Shown here: piece by piece, positions 42,995-51,997 of the stretch | Layout: each line of letters opens with the position of its first letter | Position numbering within the stretch: position 1 is the first letter of the stretch | Source: Terriglobales bacterium | GTDB taxonomy: Bacteria > Acidobacteriota > Terriglobia > Terriglobales > Acidobacteriaceae | Assembly: GCA_035567895.1 (NCBI GenBank) | Contig: DATMPC010000102.1 | Coordinates: forward strand, 108,332-172,331 | Reading direction: 5' to 3' | Length of the DNA stretch: 64,000 nucleotides | Program-made: the position numbers and the translations under genes | The notes under the pieces: generated by a model | Databases searched by the model: none | What the model was told of the DNA's origin: nothing | What the model saw: only the letters and a program-made list of their open reading frames with translations

Positions 42995-44764
42995 ATGGCT
43001 TCGCTTAGCTCACATCGTGGTCGTAGTTACCTGCTGACCTTCGCTTTCTTGGTGGCCATCGTCACCGGCGCAAGCGGGGGCATGCATCCGACGCACGCCG
43101 GAAAGGGGATGGTTGTCAGCGTACATTCGCTGGCGAGCGACGTAGGCGTCGACATCATGCGCCAGGGTGGGAATGCCATTGACGCTGCCGTTGCCACCGG
43201 TTTTGCACTCGCAGTCGTTCATCCTCAGGCGGGAAATATCGGCGGTGGGGGATTCATGCTCATCCGCATGGCCGATGGAAAGTACCACTTCCTCGACTAT
43301 CGCGAGAAGGCTCCTGCGGCAGCCACCGTTGACATGTATTGGGACAAGCAAGGCAACGTCATACCCGATCTGAGCACAGTGGGATACAAAGCTGTAAGCG
43401 TTCCCGGTTCCGTGGCGGGAATGGTGGTCGCCGAAAAGAAGTGGGGCAAGCTTGGCCTGCAAAAGGTGATCGCGCCAGCGATTCGTCTTGCGCGTGATGG
43501 ATTTCCGCTTCCTCGGGAGTATGTCAAGGATTTTAAGAATAAGCGCCTCACGCAGTTTCCGGAATCGCGTCGTATCTTCCAGCGCGATGGAAATTTCTAT
43601 CAAGTGGGCGAGATCTTTAAGCAGCCGGAGCTAGCGCGCACGCTCGAACGAATTGCCGCGAATCCGGATGACTTCTATCACGGCGGACTCGCAAAACAGA
43701 TTGCCGTCGCGATTCAAAAAGGCGGGGGCATCGTCACCGCACAAGACTTGGCCAACTACCAGGTCAAGGAACGCGAGCCCGTGCATGGGACCTATCGCGG
43801 ATATGACATTTACAGCGCTCCGCCGCCATCTTCTGGCGGCGTCGCCCTGATCGAAATATTAAACATGTTGGAGAAGTTCGATTTGGCTTCTGTGGGCGGC
43901 GATTCTGCCGAAGCGATGCACCTCACGATCGAAGCCTACCGCCGCGCGTTCATGGATCGCGCCGACTTCATGGGCGATCCCGATTTTGCCAAGGTGCCGG
44001 TCGCGCAATTGATAGACAAGAACTATGCCAACTCCTGGCGGGAGTCCATCAATCCAGATCGCGCCAGCATCAGCAAGGACCTGCGCCGGCCTGCAGGAAC
44101 CTTTAACGAACTCGACAAGGTCGCAAGAGCCGTCGCTCCCGAATCCACGGAGACCACGCACTACTCAGTTGTGGATCAGGATGGAAACGCCGTCTCGGTC
44201 ACAACCACGCTGAATGCCGGCTTTGGCGCCAAAGTCATGGCTGGCGGTCTGGGTTTTCTCTTGAACAACGAAATGGACGACTTTGCCGCAAAAGTCGGAG
44301 TGCCCAACGCATACGGGTTAATCCAGGGACCAGCAAATGCGGTTGGCGCAAACAAACGCCCACTCTCAGCGATGACGCCGACGATTGTCACCAAAGATGA
44401 CAAGCTATTTCTCGTGCTCGGGTCGCCTGGAGGACCGACGATCATCACCACGGTTGCCAATGTTCTGATGGGCGTGATCGACTACGGGCTCGACATTCAG
44501 CAAGCCGTAGATGCCCCTCGCTTCCATAATCAATGGCTCCCGGATCGGACAGCGATTGAAGCTAAACGTTTTTCACCAGATACCGTCCGAATCCTGGAGC
44601 AGAAAGGGCAGACTTTGCTGGTAGGCGATCCGACAAGTGAAAGAACTGCTCGAGAGCCGGATTGGGGCGATGCCGAGTGCATCATGATCGATCCCAAAAC
44701 GGGAGAGCCCCTTGGTGGCCACGACGAGCGCCGCGGCAGCTACGGAAAGGCGGCGGGATTCTGA
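42995..44764 (+). CDS. ggt: Gamma-glutamyltransferase
   Basis: The 589-residue precursor has a signal peptide (SYLLTFAFLVAIVTGASG) and the NTN-hydrolase heterodimer layout. ETTHYSVVDQDGNAVSVTTT holds the Thr that becomes the new N-terminus of the small subunit after self-cleavage. GGGFMLIRMADGKYHFLDYR and GGLGFLLNNEMDDF are conserved. In the periplasm it transfers or hydrolyses gamma-glutamyl groups, for example from glutathione. The start could be the TTG at 42953. Its stop TGA overlaps the next ATG (TGATG), so translation is coupled. Confidence 0.93.
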   Translation: MASLSSHRGRSYLLTFAFLVAIVTGASGGMHPTHAGKGMVVSVHSLASDVGVDIMRQGGNAIDAAVATGFALAVVHPQAGNIGGGGFMLIRMADGKYHFLDYREKAPAAATVDMYWDKQGNVIPDLSTVGYKAVSVPGSVAGMVVAEKKWGKLGLQKVIAPAIRLARDGFPLPREYVKDFKNKRLTQFPESRRIFQRDGNFYQVGEIFKQPELARTLERIAANPDDFYHGGLAKQIAVAIQKGGGIVTAQDLANYQVKEREPVHGTYRGYDIYSAPPPSSGGVALIEILNMLEKFDLASVGGDSAEAMHLTIEAYRRAFMDRADFMGDPDFAKVPVAQLIDKNYANSWRESINPDRASISKDLRRPAGTFNELDKVARAVAPESTETTHYSVVDQDGNAVSVTTTLNAGFGAKVMAGGLGFLLNNEMDDFAAKVGVPNAYGLIQGPANAVGANKRPLSAMTPTIVTKDDKLFLVLGSPGGPTIITTVANVLMGVIDYGLDIQQAVDAPRFHNQWLPDRTAIEAKRFSPDTVRILEQKGQTLLVGDPTSERTAREPDWGDAECIMIDPKTGEPLGGHDERRGSYGKAAGF

Positions 44765-45609
44765 TGTTAAGGGCAATGTCCACGCACGTGCGCGTGCGCG
44801 AACGTCTGCAGATCAATCACCTGGAAGCCATGATAAGAGGCGGCGCTCAGGCGATCGAACTGTTTTGTCAGAAGGAGCACTTCGACTACACCGATCGCGC
44901 TCGCGTGCGCGAGCTGGCAGTCTGGTTTCGCGAGCATCCCGGGATGCTGCACTCGATGCATTCGCCCATCTATAGTGAAGCCGATTACGGACGCCACATG
45001 GCTCCTCCGGTAAACCTGGTGGACAACGACAAGCGCCAGCGCGTAGCCGCCATGGACGAAGCCAAGCGCGCCATCGAGTTTGCCGAGCAGTCTCCATTCC
45101 GATTTCTAGTGCAGCACCTCGGGGTCTCCAAGGAAAAGTGGGAGCCGCGCAAGATGGAGTTCGCTATCACTGCTCTAGAGCATTTGCGCGCATTCGCCAA
45201 GCCACTTGGCGTTACTGTGCTGGTTGAGAACATCGCCAACGAGATCACTGAGCCAGAGCGCCTGCAGGAGATCGTAAACACGGCCCACTTCGACGACATA
45301 GGGTTCTGCTTCGATGTCGGCCACGCCCACTTTGGGCAAGGTGTGCGTGTGAGCTTCGAGACCATGAAAGACAAAATTCGCTCGACGCATCTGCACGACA
45401 ATCACGGCGAACGCGACGAGCACCTCTGGATCGGAGAGGGCGCGATTGATTGGAGTGAGGCAATGTCGCTGCTCCGCACCGCGCCTTATACTCCGGCAAT
45501 GCTGCTGGAAATTACTGGAGATTCGCAGAAAGAGATTGCGCAAGGTGCTTCTGAGAGTTTTGGCCGCTTGGAGAAGGCATTGAGTGAGGCTGAGAAGCAG
45601 TTGGCGTAG
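44764..45609 (+). CDS. Sugar phosphate isomerase/epimerase-like TIM-barrel protein
   Basis: The 281-residue product has the AP-endonuclease 2/xylose isomerase fold: GAQAIELFCQKEHFDYTD, GMLHSMHSPIYSEADYG, VTVLVENIANEITEP, IGFCFDVGHAHFGQG and STHLHDNHGERDEHLWIGEG, with metal-binding His, Glu and Asp residues. Members isomerise sugars or cleave DNA; no specific substrate is evident. Its ATG overlaps the ggt stop. It may act on a product of the same pathway, though coupling alone does not prove it. Confidence 0.82.
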   Translation: MLRAMSTHVRVRERLQINHLEAMIRGGAQAIELFCQKEHFDYTDRARVRELAVWFREHPGMLHSMHSPIYSEADYGRHMAPPVNLVDNDKRQRVAAMDEAKRAIEFAEQSPFRFLVQHLGVSKEKWEPRKMEFAITALEHLRAFAKPLGVTVLVENIANEITEPERLQEIVNTAHFDDIGFCFDVGHAHFGQGVRVSFETMKDKIRSTHLHDNHGERDEHLWIGEGAIDWSEAMSLLRTAPYTPAMLLEITGDSQKEIAQGASESFGRLEKALSEAEKQLA

Positions 45610-45650
45610 CGAGGGTATGACTACAGCCGTGCGAGAACTGTTCTAATTCT

Positions 45651-45816
45651 GTCATGCTGAGGCCCGATGGTGGCCGAAGGACCTCCCGGAATACTTCGAC
45701 CTGCGTTGCTGTGTCCTGGCTTTTGGCCGAGGATCTGGGCCGAAGAGCCAGGATGCGGCGATCAAGTACGACTCATCGCGGGAGGTCCTTCGGCCACCAT
45801 CGGGCCTCAGGATGAC
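45651..45816. repeat. Long inverted repeat with 38-bp arms
   Basis: The arms 45651-45688 and 45779-45816 are reverse complements with a single mismatch. They start GTCATGCTGAGGCCCGATGG and end with CGAAGGACCTCCCG. The loop of about 90 bp contains further GGCC-rich symmetry. Elements of this type (GTCATnCTGAG) are widespread between acidobacterial genes. It separates the TIM-barrel gene from asnS. Confidence 0.85.
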
Positions 45817-45871
45817 AGCCTCTAGAGATAATCGGCATTTATCCTATTGAAGTTGTCTCGACATTAATCCT

Positions 45872-47227
45872 ATGGAAGTCAAAGAACAACCGATCAGCAC
45901 CACCGACGCCCCAGTCACGTCCATCTCCCAAATCGGAACGCGAGAGGGACAAAGCGTCACGATTCGCGGCTGGCTCTATAACCTGCGCGAAAGCGGGAAA
46001 CTTCTATTCCCGATTTTTCGCGACGGCAGCGGGATCATCCAGGGCGTTGTGCCGAAGGCCGCTGTTCTAACCGAAGTGTTTGAGAGCATCAAACATCTAA
46101 CGCAGGAATCGGCGGTGATCGTCACCGGCAAAGTTCGCGCCGACAAACGCGCACCGGGCGGCTACGAGCTCGACGTCAGCGACGTGCAGGTTCTCCAGCG
46201 CGTGCCCGAAGACGATCCATTCCCGATCTCACTGAAAGAGCATGGCGTTGAATTCCTGATGGAACATCGCCATCTCTGGATACGGACGCCTCGACAGGCG
46301 GCGATCCTGCGCACGCGTGCGGAGATCATCAAGGCGGCGCGGGACTTCTTCGATGATCGCGGCTTTACGCTCACTGATCCACCGATCCTGACTCCGGCCG
46401 CTTGCGAGGGAACGACTACGCTTTTCCCGGTCGACTACTTCGACGAGCAGGCGTATCTCACACAGTCGGGCCAGCTTTACATCGAGGCCACCGCGATGGC
46501 ACTGGGCAAGGTCTATTCCTTCGGCCCAACGTTCCGCGCCGAGAAATCGAAGACTCGCCGCCATCTCACTGAGTTCTGGATGGTGGAACCCGAAGTCGCA
46601 TACGCGACACTCGATGACCTCATGAAGCTCGCCGAAGAGTTCATCAGCTTCATCGTCGTGCGCTGCCTGGAGCGGCGTCGTGCCGATCTTCAGACCATAG
46701 GTCGCGATGTTTCGAAGCTTGAAGGCGTTAAGGCTCCATTCCATCGGATTACCTACGACGAAGCTGTGCAGCTCCTGCACAAGGGCTTTGAGGAAGGAAA
46801 GCTGGAGACTAAGTTCGAGTGGGGCGGAGATTTCGGGTCGCCCGACGAGACATATATATCTTCTCAGTTCGACCGTCCAGTGATGGTGCATCGCTATCCA
46901 GCGGCGGTGAAGGCCTTCTATATGGAACCCGATCCCCAGCGTCCTGAATTGGCGCTCTGCGTTGACGTCCTCGCGCCTGAGGGCTATGGGGAGATCATCG
47001 GCGGTTCACAGCGTATGAGTTCGTACGAACTTCTGCTGAAGCGGATCCACGAGCACGGCCTGCCGGAGTCAGCATTCAAGTGGTATCTGGATTTGCGCAA
47101 GTACGGCGGAGTTCCACACGCCGGTTTCGGAATGGGAATCGAACGCGCGGTCGCGTGGATTTGCGGTCTCGAACATGTGCGCGAGACGATTCCGTTCCCG
47201 AGAATGTTGCACAGGATTTATCCGTAA
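45872..47227 (+). CDS. asnS: Asparaginyl-tRNA synthetase
   Basis: The 451-residue class IIb synthetase has an OB-fold anticodon-binding domain ([32 protein letters not shown]) and a class II core. [20 protein letters not shown] is motif 2 and [20 protein letters not shown] is motif 3. The residues fit asparaginyl rather than aspartyl or lysyl enzymes. It charges tRNA-Asn. The ATG at 45872 gives a short N-terminal tail. Confidence 0.93.
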   Translation: MEVKEQPISTTDAPVTSISQIGTREGQSVTIRGWLYNLRESGKLLFPIFRDGSGIIQGVVPKAAVLTEVFESIKHLTQESAVIVTGKVRADKRAPGGYELDVSDVQVLQRVPEDDPFPISLKEHGVEFLMEHRHLWIRTPRQAAILRTRAEIIKAARDFFDDRGFTLTDPPILTPAACEGTTTLFPVDYFDEQAYLTQSGQLYIEATAMALGKVYSFGPTFRAEKSKTRRHLTEFWMVEPEVAYATLDDLMKLAEEFISFIVVRCLERRRADLQTIGRDVSKLEGVKAPFHRITYDEAVQLLHKGFEEGKLETKFEWGGDFGSPDETYISSQFDRPVMVHRYPAAVKAFYMEPDPQRPELALCVDVLAPEGYGEIIGGSQRMSSYELLLKRIHEHGLPESAFKWYLDLRKYGGVPHAGFGMGIERAVAWICGLEHVRETIPFPRMLHRIYP

Positions 47228-47234
47228 GCTGCCT

Positions 47235-47264
47235 TAGGGAAGGGCATCGGCTTTAGCCGTGCCG
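47235..47264 (+). repeat. REP element, left copy
   Basis: TAGGGAAGGGCATCGGCTTT followed by AGCCGTGCCG; CGGCT and AGCCG form a small hairpin. It is an inverted copy of 47650-47679 with one base difference, and it shares its head and tail with the element at 10821. Such elements are processed by RAYT proteins, and one such gene lies between the copies. Confidence 0.75.
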
Positions 47265-47310
47265 GATAAACTATCGAAAAGAACGGAAATATCAAATCCA
47301 CGCATTCGTC

Positions 47311-47649
47311 GTGATGCCAGAGCACTTTCATCTTTTGATTACGCCGCAAGGGATCGCCATCGAAAGCGCGCTGCAACTCATTAAGGGTGGATATTCGTTT
47401 CGAGTAAAGAACGAATTGAACAGGAACTTCGACATCTGGCAGCGTGGCTTTACTGACCGACGTGTTCGCGTTGGCGAGTTCGAGGGTTTGCGCAACTATA
47501 TCGATGAGAATCCTGTCAAGGCAGGATTGGTGAAGCGATCTGAAGAGTACGCTTATGGTTCGGCCTCGGGAAAGTTCGAACTCGATCCTCCTCCTGCACG
47601 GCTGTTTACCTCAGCGGCTAAAGCCGCGAACGAAGGAGGCCGCTTTTAA
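47311..47649 (+). pseudogene. REP-associated tyrosine transposase (RAYT), 5'-truncated
   Basis: The 112-codon frame contains the HUH motif of Y1 transposases (MPEHFHLLITPQ) and the rest of a RAYT core (LIKGGYSFRVKNEL, IWQRGFTDRRVR, GLRNYIDENPVKAGLV). The open frame upstream (KYQIHAFVV) belongs to the same protein, but the normal first 40-50 residues and a start codon are missing. The catalytic Tyr in the ENPVKAGLV neighbourhood is retained in part (RNYIDENP). Two inverted REP copies flank it. It is probably inactive. Confidence 0.8.
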
Positions 47650-47679
47650 CGGCACGGCTGAAGCCGATGCCCTTCCCTA
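47650..47679 (-). repeat. REP element, right copy (inverted)
   Basis: On the minus strand it reads TAGGGAAGGGCATCGGCTTC then AGCCGTGCCG, one base different from the left copy. The pair brackets the RAYT fragment exactly. Confidence 0.75.
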
Positions 47680-47698
47680 AACCAGCGGCAAGCGAAGA

Positions 47699-48670
47699 AT
47701 GACAGATCGCCTCAAAGAGCTCGCTTCTCGACCGCACGGCGCGCCGACGCAAGTCGCGCCGCGGAAAATTCGCGTTATTGGTGTCCCACTTGATCTCGGA
47801 CAGTCGCGGCGCGGCGTCGACATGGGTCCATCTGCCGTTCGCGTTGCGGGTCTCGAAGCAAAGCTCGAGTCGCTTGGGCTGATCGTCGAGGATGGCGGCA
47901 ACATTCCGGTCGCCATAGCCGAGACCAAGAAAGAGGGCAATCCGCAGGCCAAGTATCTGAAGGAAATCGCTGCCACTTGTGCCAAAGAAGCTGATCTCGT
48001 GCTGAAGAGCCTGGAGCAGGGCATGATTCCGCTCGTCCTCGGCGGGGATCATTCCATCGCGGCGGGCACCGTGAGTGGAGTGGCTGAGTTCTATCGACGG
48101 CAGGAGCAGCGCATTGGCCTTATCTGGATCGATGCGCACAGCGACATCAATACTCCGGCCACATCACCAAGCGGCAACGTGCATGGCATGCCTTTGGCAG
48201 CAATCCTTGGGCTCTGGCAGGACGAACTCTCTCGTATCTACGATTTTTCACCCAAAGTATTGCCGGAAAATACCGTGATCATCGGCGTGCGCGACATTGA
48301 TCAGGCGGAGAAGGAAAACATCAAGAACGCCGGCATTACCGAGGTGTACACGATGCGCGACATCGACGAACGTGGCATGCGCACCGTAATGGAAGAGGCC
48401 CTGCGTACCGCCGGACGCGGCACGGCGGGCTATCATGTCTCGCTCGACATGGACTGGATCGATCCCGAAGACGCCCCCGGTGTTGGCACCCCTGTGCGCG
48501 GCGGAGCTACATATCGCGAAGCTCACCTGGCGATGGAGATCATCGCTGATCACGGGCGTATGACTAGCCTGGAGATTGTCGAAGTGAATCCGGTGATCGA
48601 CGAGCACAACCAGACGGCGATGTTGGCTGTGGAACTGGCTATGTCCGCATTTGGGAAGAAGATTCTGTAG
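47699..48670 (+). CDS. rocF: Arginase
   Basis: The 323-residue ureohydrolase has the manganese motifs GGDHSIAAG, WIDAHSDINTP and SLDMDWIDPEDAPG. GVPLDLGQSRRGVDMGPSAV at the N-terminus and HGMPLAAILG are arginase-specific features compared with agmatinases. It cleaves arginine to ornithine and urea. No urease or ornithine gene is nearby. The ATG follows the REP copy by 20 bp. Confidence 0.92.
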   Translation: MTDRLKELASRPHGAPTQVAPRKIRVIGVPLDLGQSRRGVDMGPSAVRVAGLEAKLESLGLIVEDGGNIPVAIAETKKEGNPQAKYLKEIAATCAKEADLVLKSLEQGMIPLVLGGDHSIAAGTVSGVAEFYRRQEQRIGLIWIDAHSDINTPATSPSGNVHGMPLAAILGLWQDELSRIYDFSPKVLPENTVIIGVRDIDQAEKENIKNAGITEVYTMRDIDERGMRTVMEEALRTAGRGTAGYHVSLDMDWIDPEDAPGVGTPVRGGATYREAHLAMEIIADHGRMTSLEIVEVNPVIDEHNQTAMLAVELAMSAFGKKIL

Positions 48671-48736
48671 GTTGCGGCCGCTGTAATGAGGGTTACGCCC
48701 TTTTCATTTCTGAATGCACCCGCATCACTTAACAAT

Positions 48737-48836
48737 ACTGTCATTCCTCGCGCCTGTAGCTGGCGCGGGGAATCTGCTGTTTGGCGGTACCTCAAGAAAA
48801 CAGATCCCCGCGCGAAATCGCGCGAGGGATGACAGT
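48737..48836. repeat. Nested inverted repeat
   Basis: ACTGTCATTCCTCGCGC (48737-48753) and GCGCGAGGGATGACAGT (48820-48836) form the outer arms with one mismatch. GCGCGGGGAATCTG and CAGATCCCCGCGC form the inner arms. It is an intergenic cruciform-forming repeat related in its GTCAT ends to 45651-45816. Confidence 0.75.
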
Positions 48837-48895
48837 GTAATAAGTTTGTTCATGGGCGCCCATTCGAGGGCGCTACACAATACAATTTCGAGCCT

Positions 48896-49864
48896 GTGAT
48901 CACTCGACGTGACTTGCTCATTGCCGCAGCTGCAGCCGGAGCCGCAGAGCTGCTTCGGCCCATGACGGACGCTTTTGCCACCGCTTCCCAACCCACTACT
49001 CCGGTGAACTTCAAAGTTCCTCCGGGCGCATGCGATTGCCACGTGCACATCTTCGGAGATCCTCAGCGTTTTCCATTCGCTGCAACTCGGACGTACACAC
49101 CTGAGACGGCAACCGTCGACGAGCTACGCAACGTGCATCGCGCGCTGCATCTCGACCGGGTGGTCGTCATTCAGGCGAGCGTCTATGGCACCGACAATTC
49201 CTGCACGCTAGACGCGATCAAGCAGCTTGGTCCGCGAGCTCGGGGCATCGCCGTCATCGACGAGAAGACCTCTTCCGCCGAGCTTGATCGGATGCATCGT
49301 AGCGGGATTCGTGGCGTTCGGATTAACCTCGGCACGGCCGGGCAAGATGATCCCGCCTTTGCGCGCGAACGTCTGCAAAAGGCCCTTCGGCAGGTTGAGG
49401 GCCGACCATGGCATATTCAGATGTATGTCGGTCTCCCAGTAGTAGCGGCGATCGAGAAGCAGCTTACTGCTGCCACAGTCCCGATCGTCTTCGACCACTT
49501 CGGAGGCGCTAAGGCTGCCCTCGGAGTCCAACAGGCCGGGATGGCTAGCCTGCTGCGGCTGCTTCAAAACGGGAAAGCATATGTGAAGATCTCTGGCGCG
49601 TACCGTGCATCCACGGCTGCTCCGGATTATCAGGATGCGACAGCGCTGGCGAAAGTTTTTGTCGCTGCCAATCCAGAACGCGTTCTATGGGGCACAGATT
49701 GGCCGCACCCGGATACCGCCGCTGGTCGCGAACCTTCGGAGATATCTCCCCTGCTTCCGATTGACGACGGGCGCCTGTTGAACTTGCTTGCAGCGTGGGT
49801 TCCGAATATCGCTCGGCGCAAAGTGATCCTGGTGGATAATCCTGCGAAGTTGTATGGGTTTTGA
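48896..49864 (+). CDS. Exported amidohydrolase (dicarboxylic acid hydrolase-like)
   Basis: The 322-residue protein begins at a GTG with TRRDLLIAAAAAGAAELL, a twin-arginine-type leader. The barrel has ACDCHVHIFGDPQRFPF (HxH), GIRGVRINLGTAGQ, IVFDHFGG and VLWGTDWPHPD. These fit the amidohydrolase_2 group that includes 2-pyrone-4,6-dicarboxylate lactonase. The substrate is probably an aromatic breakdown product or lactone. It starts a run of plus-strand genes with two dehydrogenases. Confidence 0.85.
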   Translation: MITRRDLLIAAAAAGAAELLRPMTDAFATASQPTTPVNFKVPPGACDCHVHIFGDPQRFPFAATRTYTPETATVDELRNVHRALHLDRVVVIQASVYGTDNSCTLDAIKQLGPRARGIAVIDEKTSSAELDRMHRSGIRGVRINLGTAGQDDPAFARERLQKALRQVEGRPWHIQMYVGLPVVAAIEKQLTAATVPIVFDHFGGAKAALGVQQAGMASLLRLLQNGKAYVKISGAYRASTAAPDYQDATALAKVFVAANPERVLWGTDWPHPDTAAGREPSEISPLLPIDDGRLLNLLAAWVPNIARRKVILVDNPAKLYGF

Positions 49865-49926
49865 TGAGAAGGATTCTCTGGGTATCCGGAATTATCCCCC
49901 TTCGTTCCCTGTAACCTAACCTAGTC

Positions 49927-50808
49927 ATGAAAATAGGATTTGTCGGTCTGGGAAGCATGGGCTCGGCTATAGCTCGCAATCTGATCCAAGCTGGGCATGA
50001 GCTGATCGTTTACAACCGCACCCGGAATCGCGCAGAAGCGTTTCGTGCACTCGGAGCGCAGGTTGCGGAGACACCGGCGGAGGCTGCGGCGGGAGTTGAG
50101 GTCGTCTTCACCATGTTGGCGGATGATGCCGCCACGGAAGATGTGGTGTTCAGCGAGCGTGGGCTTCTTAGCTCGCTACCTGCCGGCAAAGTCCACGTAT
50201 GCTGCAGTACGATCAGCGTGGCGCTCTCGCGCAGGTTGGCGGCAGCGCATCGCGACAAGCGCCAAGACTACATCGCCGCTCCGGTATTTGGCCGGCCTGA
50301 AGCCGCGGCGGCGGCCAAGTTGTTCATCGTAGCAGCGGGACCTCAGAGGCAGATCGAGCTCTGCCGGCCGCTATTCGATGTCGTTGGGCAAAAGACATTT
50401 GTTATCGGTGAAGATGCGCCTGCAGCGCACGTGATCAAGCTCACAGGAAATTTTCTGATTTCTACAGTGATCGAAGCGCTCGCGGAAGGGTTCGCGCTAG
50501 TCCGCAAATCGGGGGTTGATGCCAATCAGTTCCTGGAGGTGCTGACGAATTCGTTGTTCTCCGCGCCGGTCTACAAGACTTATGGCGCACTGCTTGCGTC
50601 CGAGAAGTTTGAGCCTGCAGGCTTCAAGCTGCCGCTCGGGCTCAAAGACAATCGGCTCGTAATCGCTGCAGCAGAACAAGCCGCGGTACCGATGCCGATG
50701 GCGAGCCTGGTGCACGATCGCTTTCTCGCTGCTATTGCTCAAGGGCTAAGCGAGTCGGACTGGTCGGCTATCGCGAAGATTTCTTTTTGGAACGCTGGAC
50801 TGCAATAA
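49927..50808 (+). CDS. NAD(P)-dependent oxidoreductase, beta-hydroxyacid dehydrogenase family
   Basis: The 293-residue protein has the Rossmann start MKIGFVGLGSMGSAIARNLI followed by VYNRTRNRAEAF, the N-terminal signature of 3-hydroxyisobutyrate dehydrogenase/glyoxylate reductase-like enzymes. HVIKLTGNFLISTVIEALAE contains the catalytic Lys. The substrate is a beta-hydroxyacid or short-chain semialdehyde. It is close to the SDR gene (18 bp) and may act with it. Confidence 0.88.
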   Translation: MKIGFVGLGSMGSAIARNLIQAGHELIVYNRTRNRAEAFRALGAQVAETPAEAAAGVEVVFTMLADDAATEDVVFSERGLLSSLPAGKVHVCCSTISVALSRRLAAAHRDKRQDYIAAPVFGRPEAAAAAKLFIVAAGPQRQIELCRPLFDVVGQKTFVIGEDAPAAHVIKLTGNFLISTVIEALAEGFALVRKSGVDANQFLEVLTNSLFSAPVYKTYGALLASEKFEPAGFKLPLGLKDNRLVIAAAEQAAVPMPMASLVHDRFLAAIAQGLSESDWSAIAKISFWNAGLQ

Positions 50809-50826
50809 GTACAACAGAGGAGGCAC

Positions 50827-51579
50827 TTGGACCTGAACGGGAAAGTAGCGCTCGTAACCGGCGGTGGTACCGGCGTGGGGCGTGCAATCGTCTTGCAATT
50901 AGCGCGGCTCGGCGCTGCCGTTGCCGTGAATTACTCAAAGTCGAAGGACGAGGCTGACGCAACTGCCAAGGAAGCTCAAGGTTACGGCGTGCGGGCTTTG
51001 GCGATTCAGGCTGATGTCGCAGACGAATCTCAGGTCCAGCTCATGGTTGAACAGGTGACACAGCGGCTTGGTCCGGTTGAAATCCTGGTCAACAATGCCG
51101 CCTTCACGCGGTTTACCGATCTCTCCGACCTCCACGCTCTGAGTCAGCAGGATTGGAATCGCACCTTTGCCGTCAACGTGAATGGCACTTTGTATTGCAC
51201 ACGCGCGGTCGTTCCGAGCATGAAGGCAAAGGCTTGGGGTCGCGTGGTGAACGTCTCCTCGGTCGCGGCCTTTACTGGAGGAGGAAGCTCCATCGCTTAC
51301 TGCGCGTCGAAAGCTGCCATCCTTTCGCTCACTCGCTCGTTCGCGAAGGTACTTGGACCCGAGATCACGGTAAATGCAGTGGCGCCGGGGTTGATCGAGA
51401 CGCGCTGGGTGGCCTCTATGAAGCGACTAGACGAATTCAGAGAATCGTGGAAGAAAGATACCGCGCTGGGCAAGGTGCTGACTCCGGACGATGTGGCGGA
51501 GGCCGCCGTTAGCCTGATCGCCAGCATGAGCCTGGTGACGGGCCAGACGATCATTGTGGATGGCGGCTGGCGGATGTAG
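50827..51579 (+). CDS. Short-chain dehydrogenase/reductase
   Basis: The 250-residue protein starts with a TTG and has AGAGGAGGCAC upstream. KVALVTGGGTGVGRAIVLQL is the cofactor motif, LVNNAAFTRFTD the NNAG-like motif, VNVSSVAAFTGGG carries the catalytic Ser, and AYCASKAAILSLT the Tyr-xxx-Lys. FabG-like enzymes reduce keto groups with NADPH. It probably forms one unit with the preceding dehydrogenase. Confidence 0.9.
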   Translation: MDLNGKVALVTGGGTGVGRAIVLQLARLGAAVAVNYSKSKDEADATAKEAQGYGVRALAIQADVADESQVQLMVEQVTQRLGPVEILVNNAAFTRFTDLSDLHALSQQDWNRTFAVNVNGTLYCTRAVVPSMKAKAWGRVVNVSSVAAFTGGGSSIAYCASKAAILSLTRSFAKVLGPEITVNAVAPGLIETRWVASMKRLDEFRESWKKDTALGKVLTPDDVAEAAVSLIASMSLVTGQTIIVDGGWRM

Positions 51580-51997
51580 GAGAGTCAGGGAACCGGGGAG
51601 GCGGTGACGCGGCGTGGTGTATCCCGAGCCGCATAATAGCGATACAAGCATGCTGCGTCTCTAGAAACCTAAGGCTTTTGTCCGACGAAAGAAGTGCTCC
51701 GTAGGCACGCAAGTTTTACATCGCAAGGGCTTTGTACGCGCATGAATCGCGTGAAACGAGAGTTGCTCAAATGTCGTACTGGAGCGGGGTTGGGCCTAGT
51801 TCGGCTTAAGAGGAAAACTTCGGAACTTTAGGTGCTCATGTGGTTTCCACAGTCCTGCGCGAGCGGTACACTCAGCTAGCAAAGCAAGACGCCAGCACCT
51901 TCCCCGTTTGCTCTTGGCCAGCGTCAAGGAGCTGATAAGTTAGAGTTGGAGCTTGCGGCACTTGAACTCGAAAGAGAATTGAAGGAGACAAAACTCA
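51580..51997. other. Intergenic gap upstream of bactofilin
   Basis: No gene is seen. It holds a half copy of the palindrome found at 199-220 (near 51650-51663), the hairpin GTGC...GCAC near 51692-51706, and short symmetrical words. It is presumably the promoter and leader of the bactofilin gene. Confidence 0.4.
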
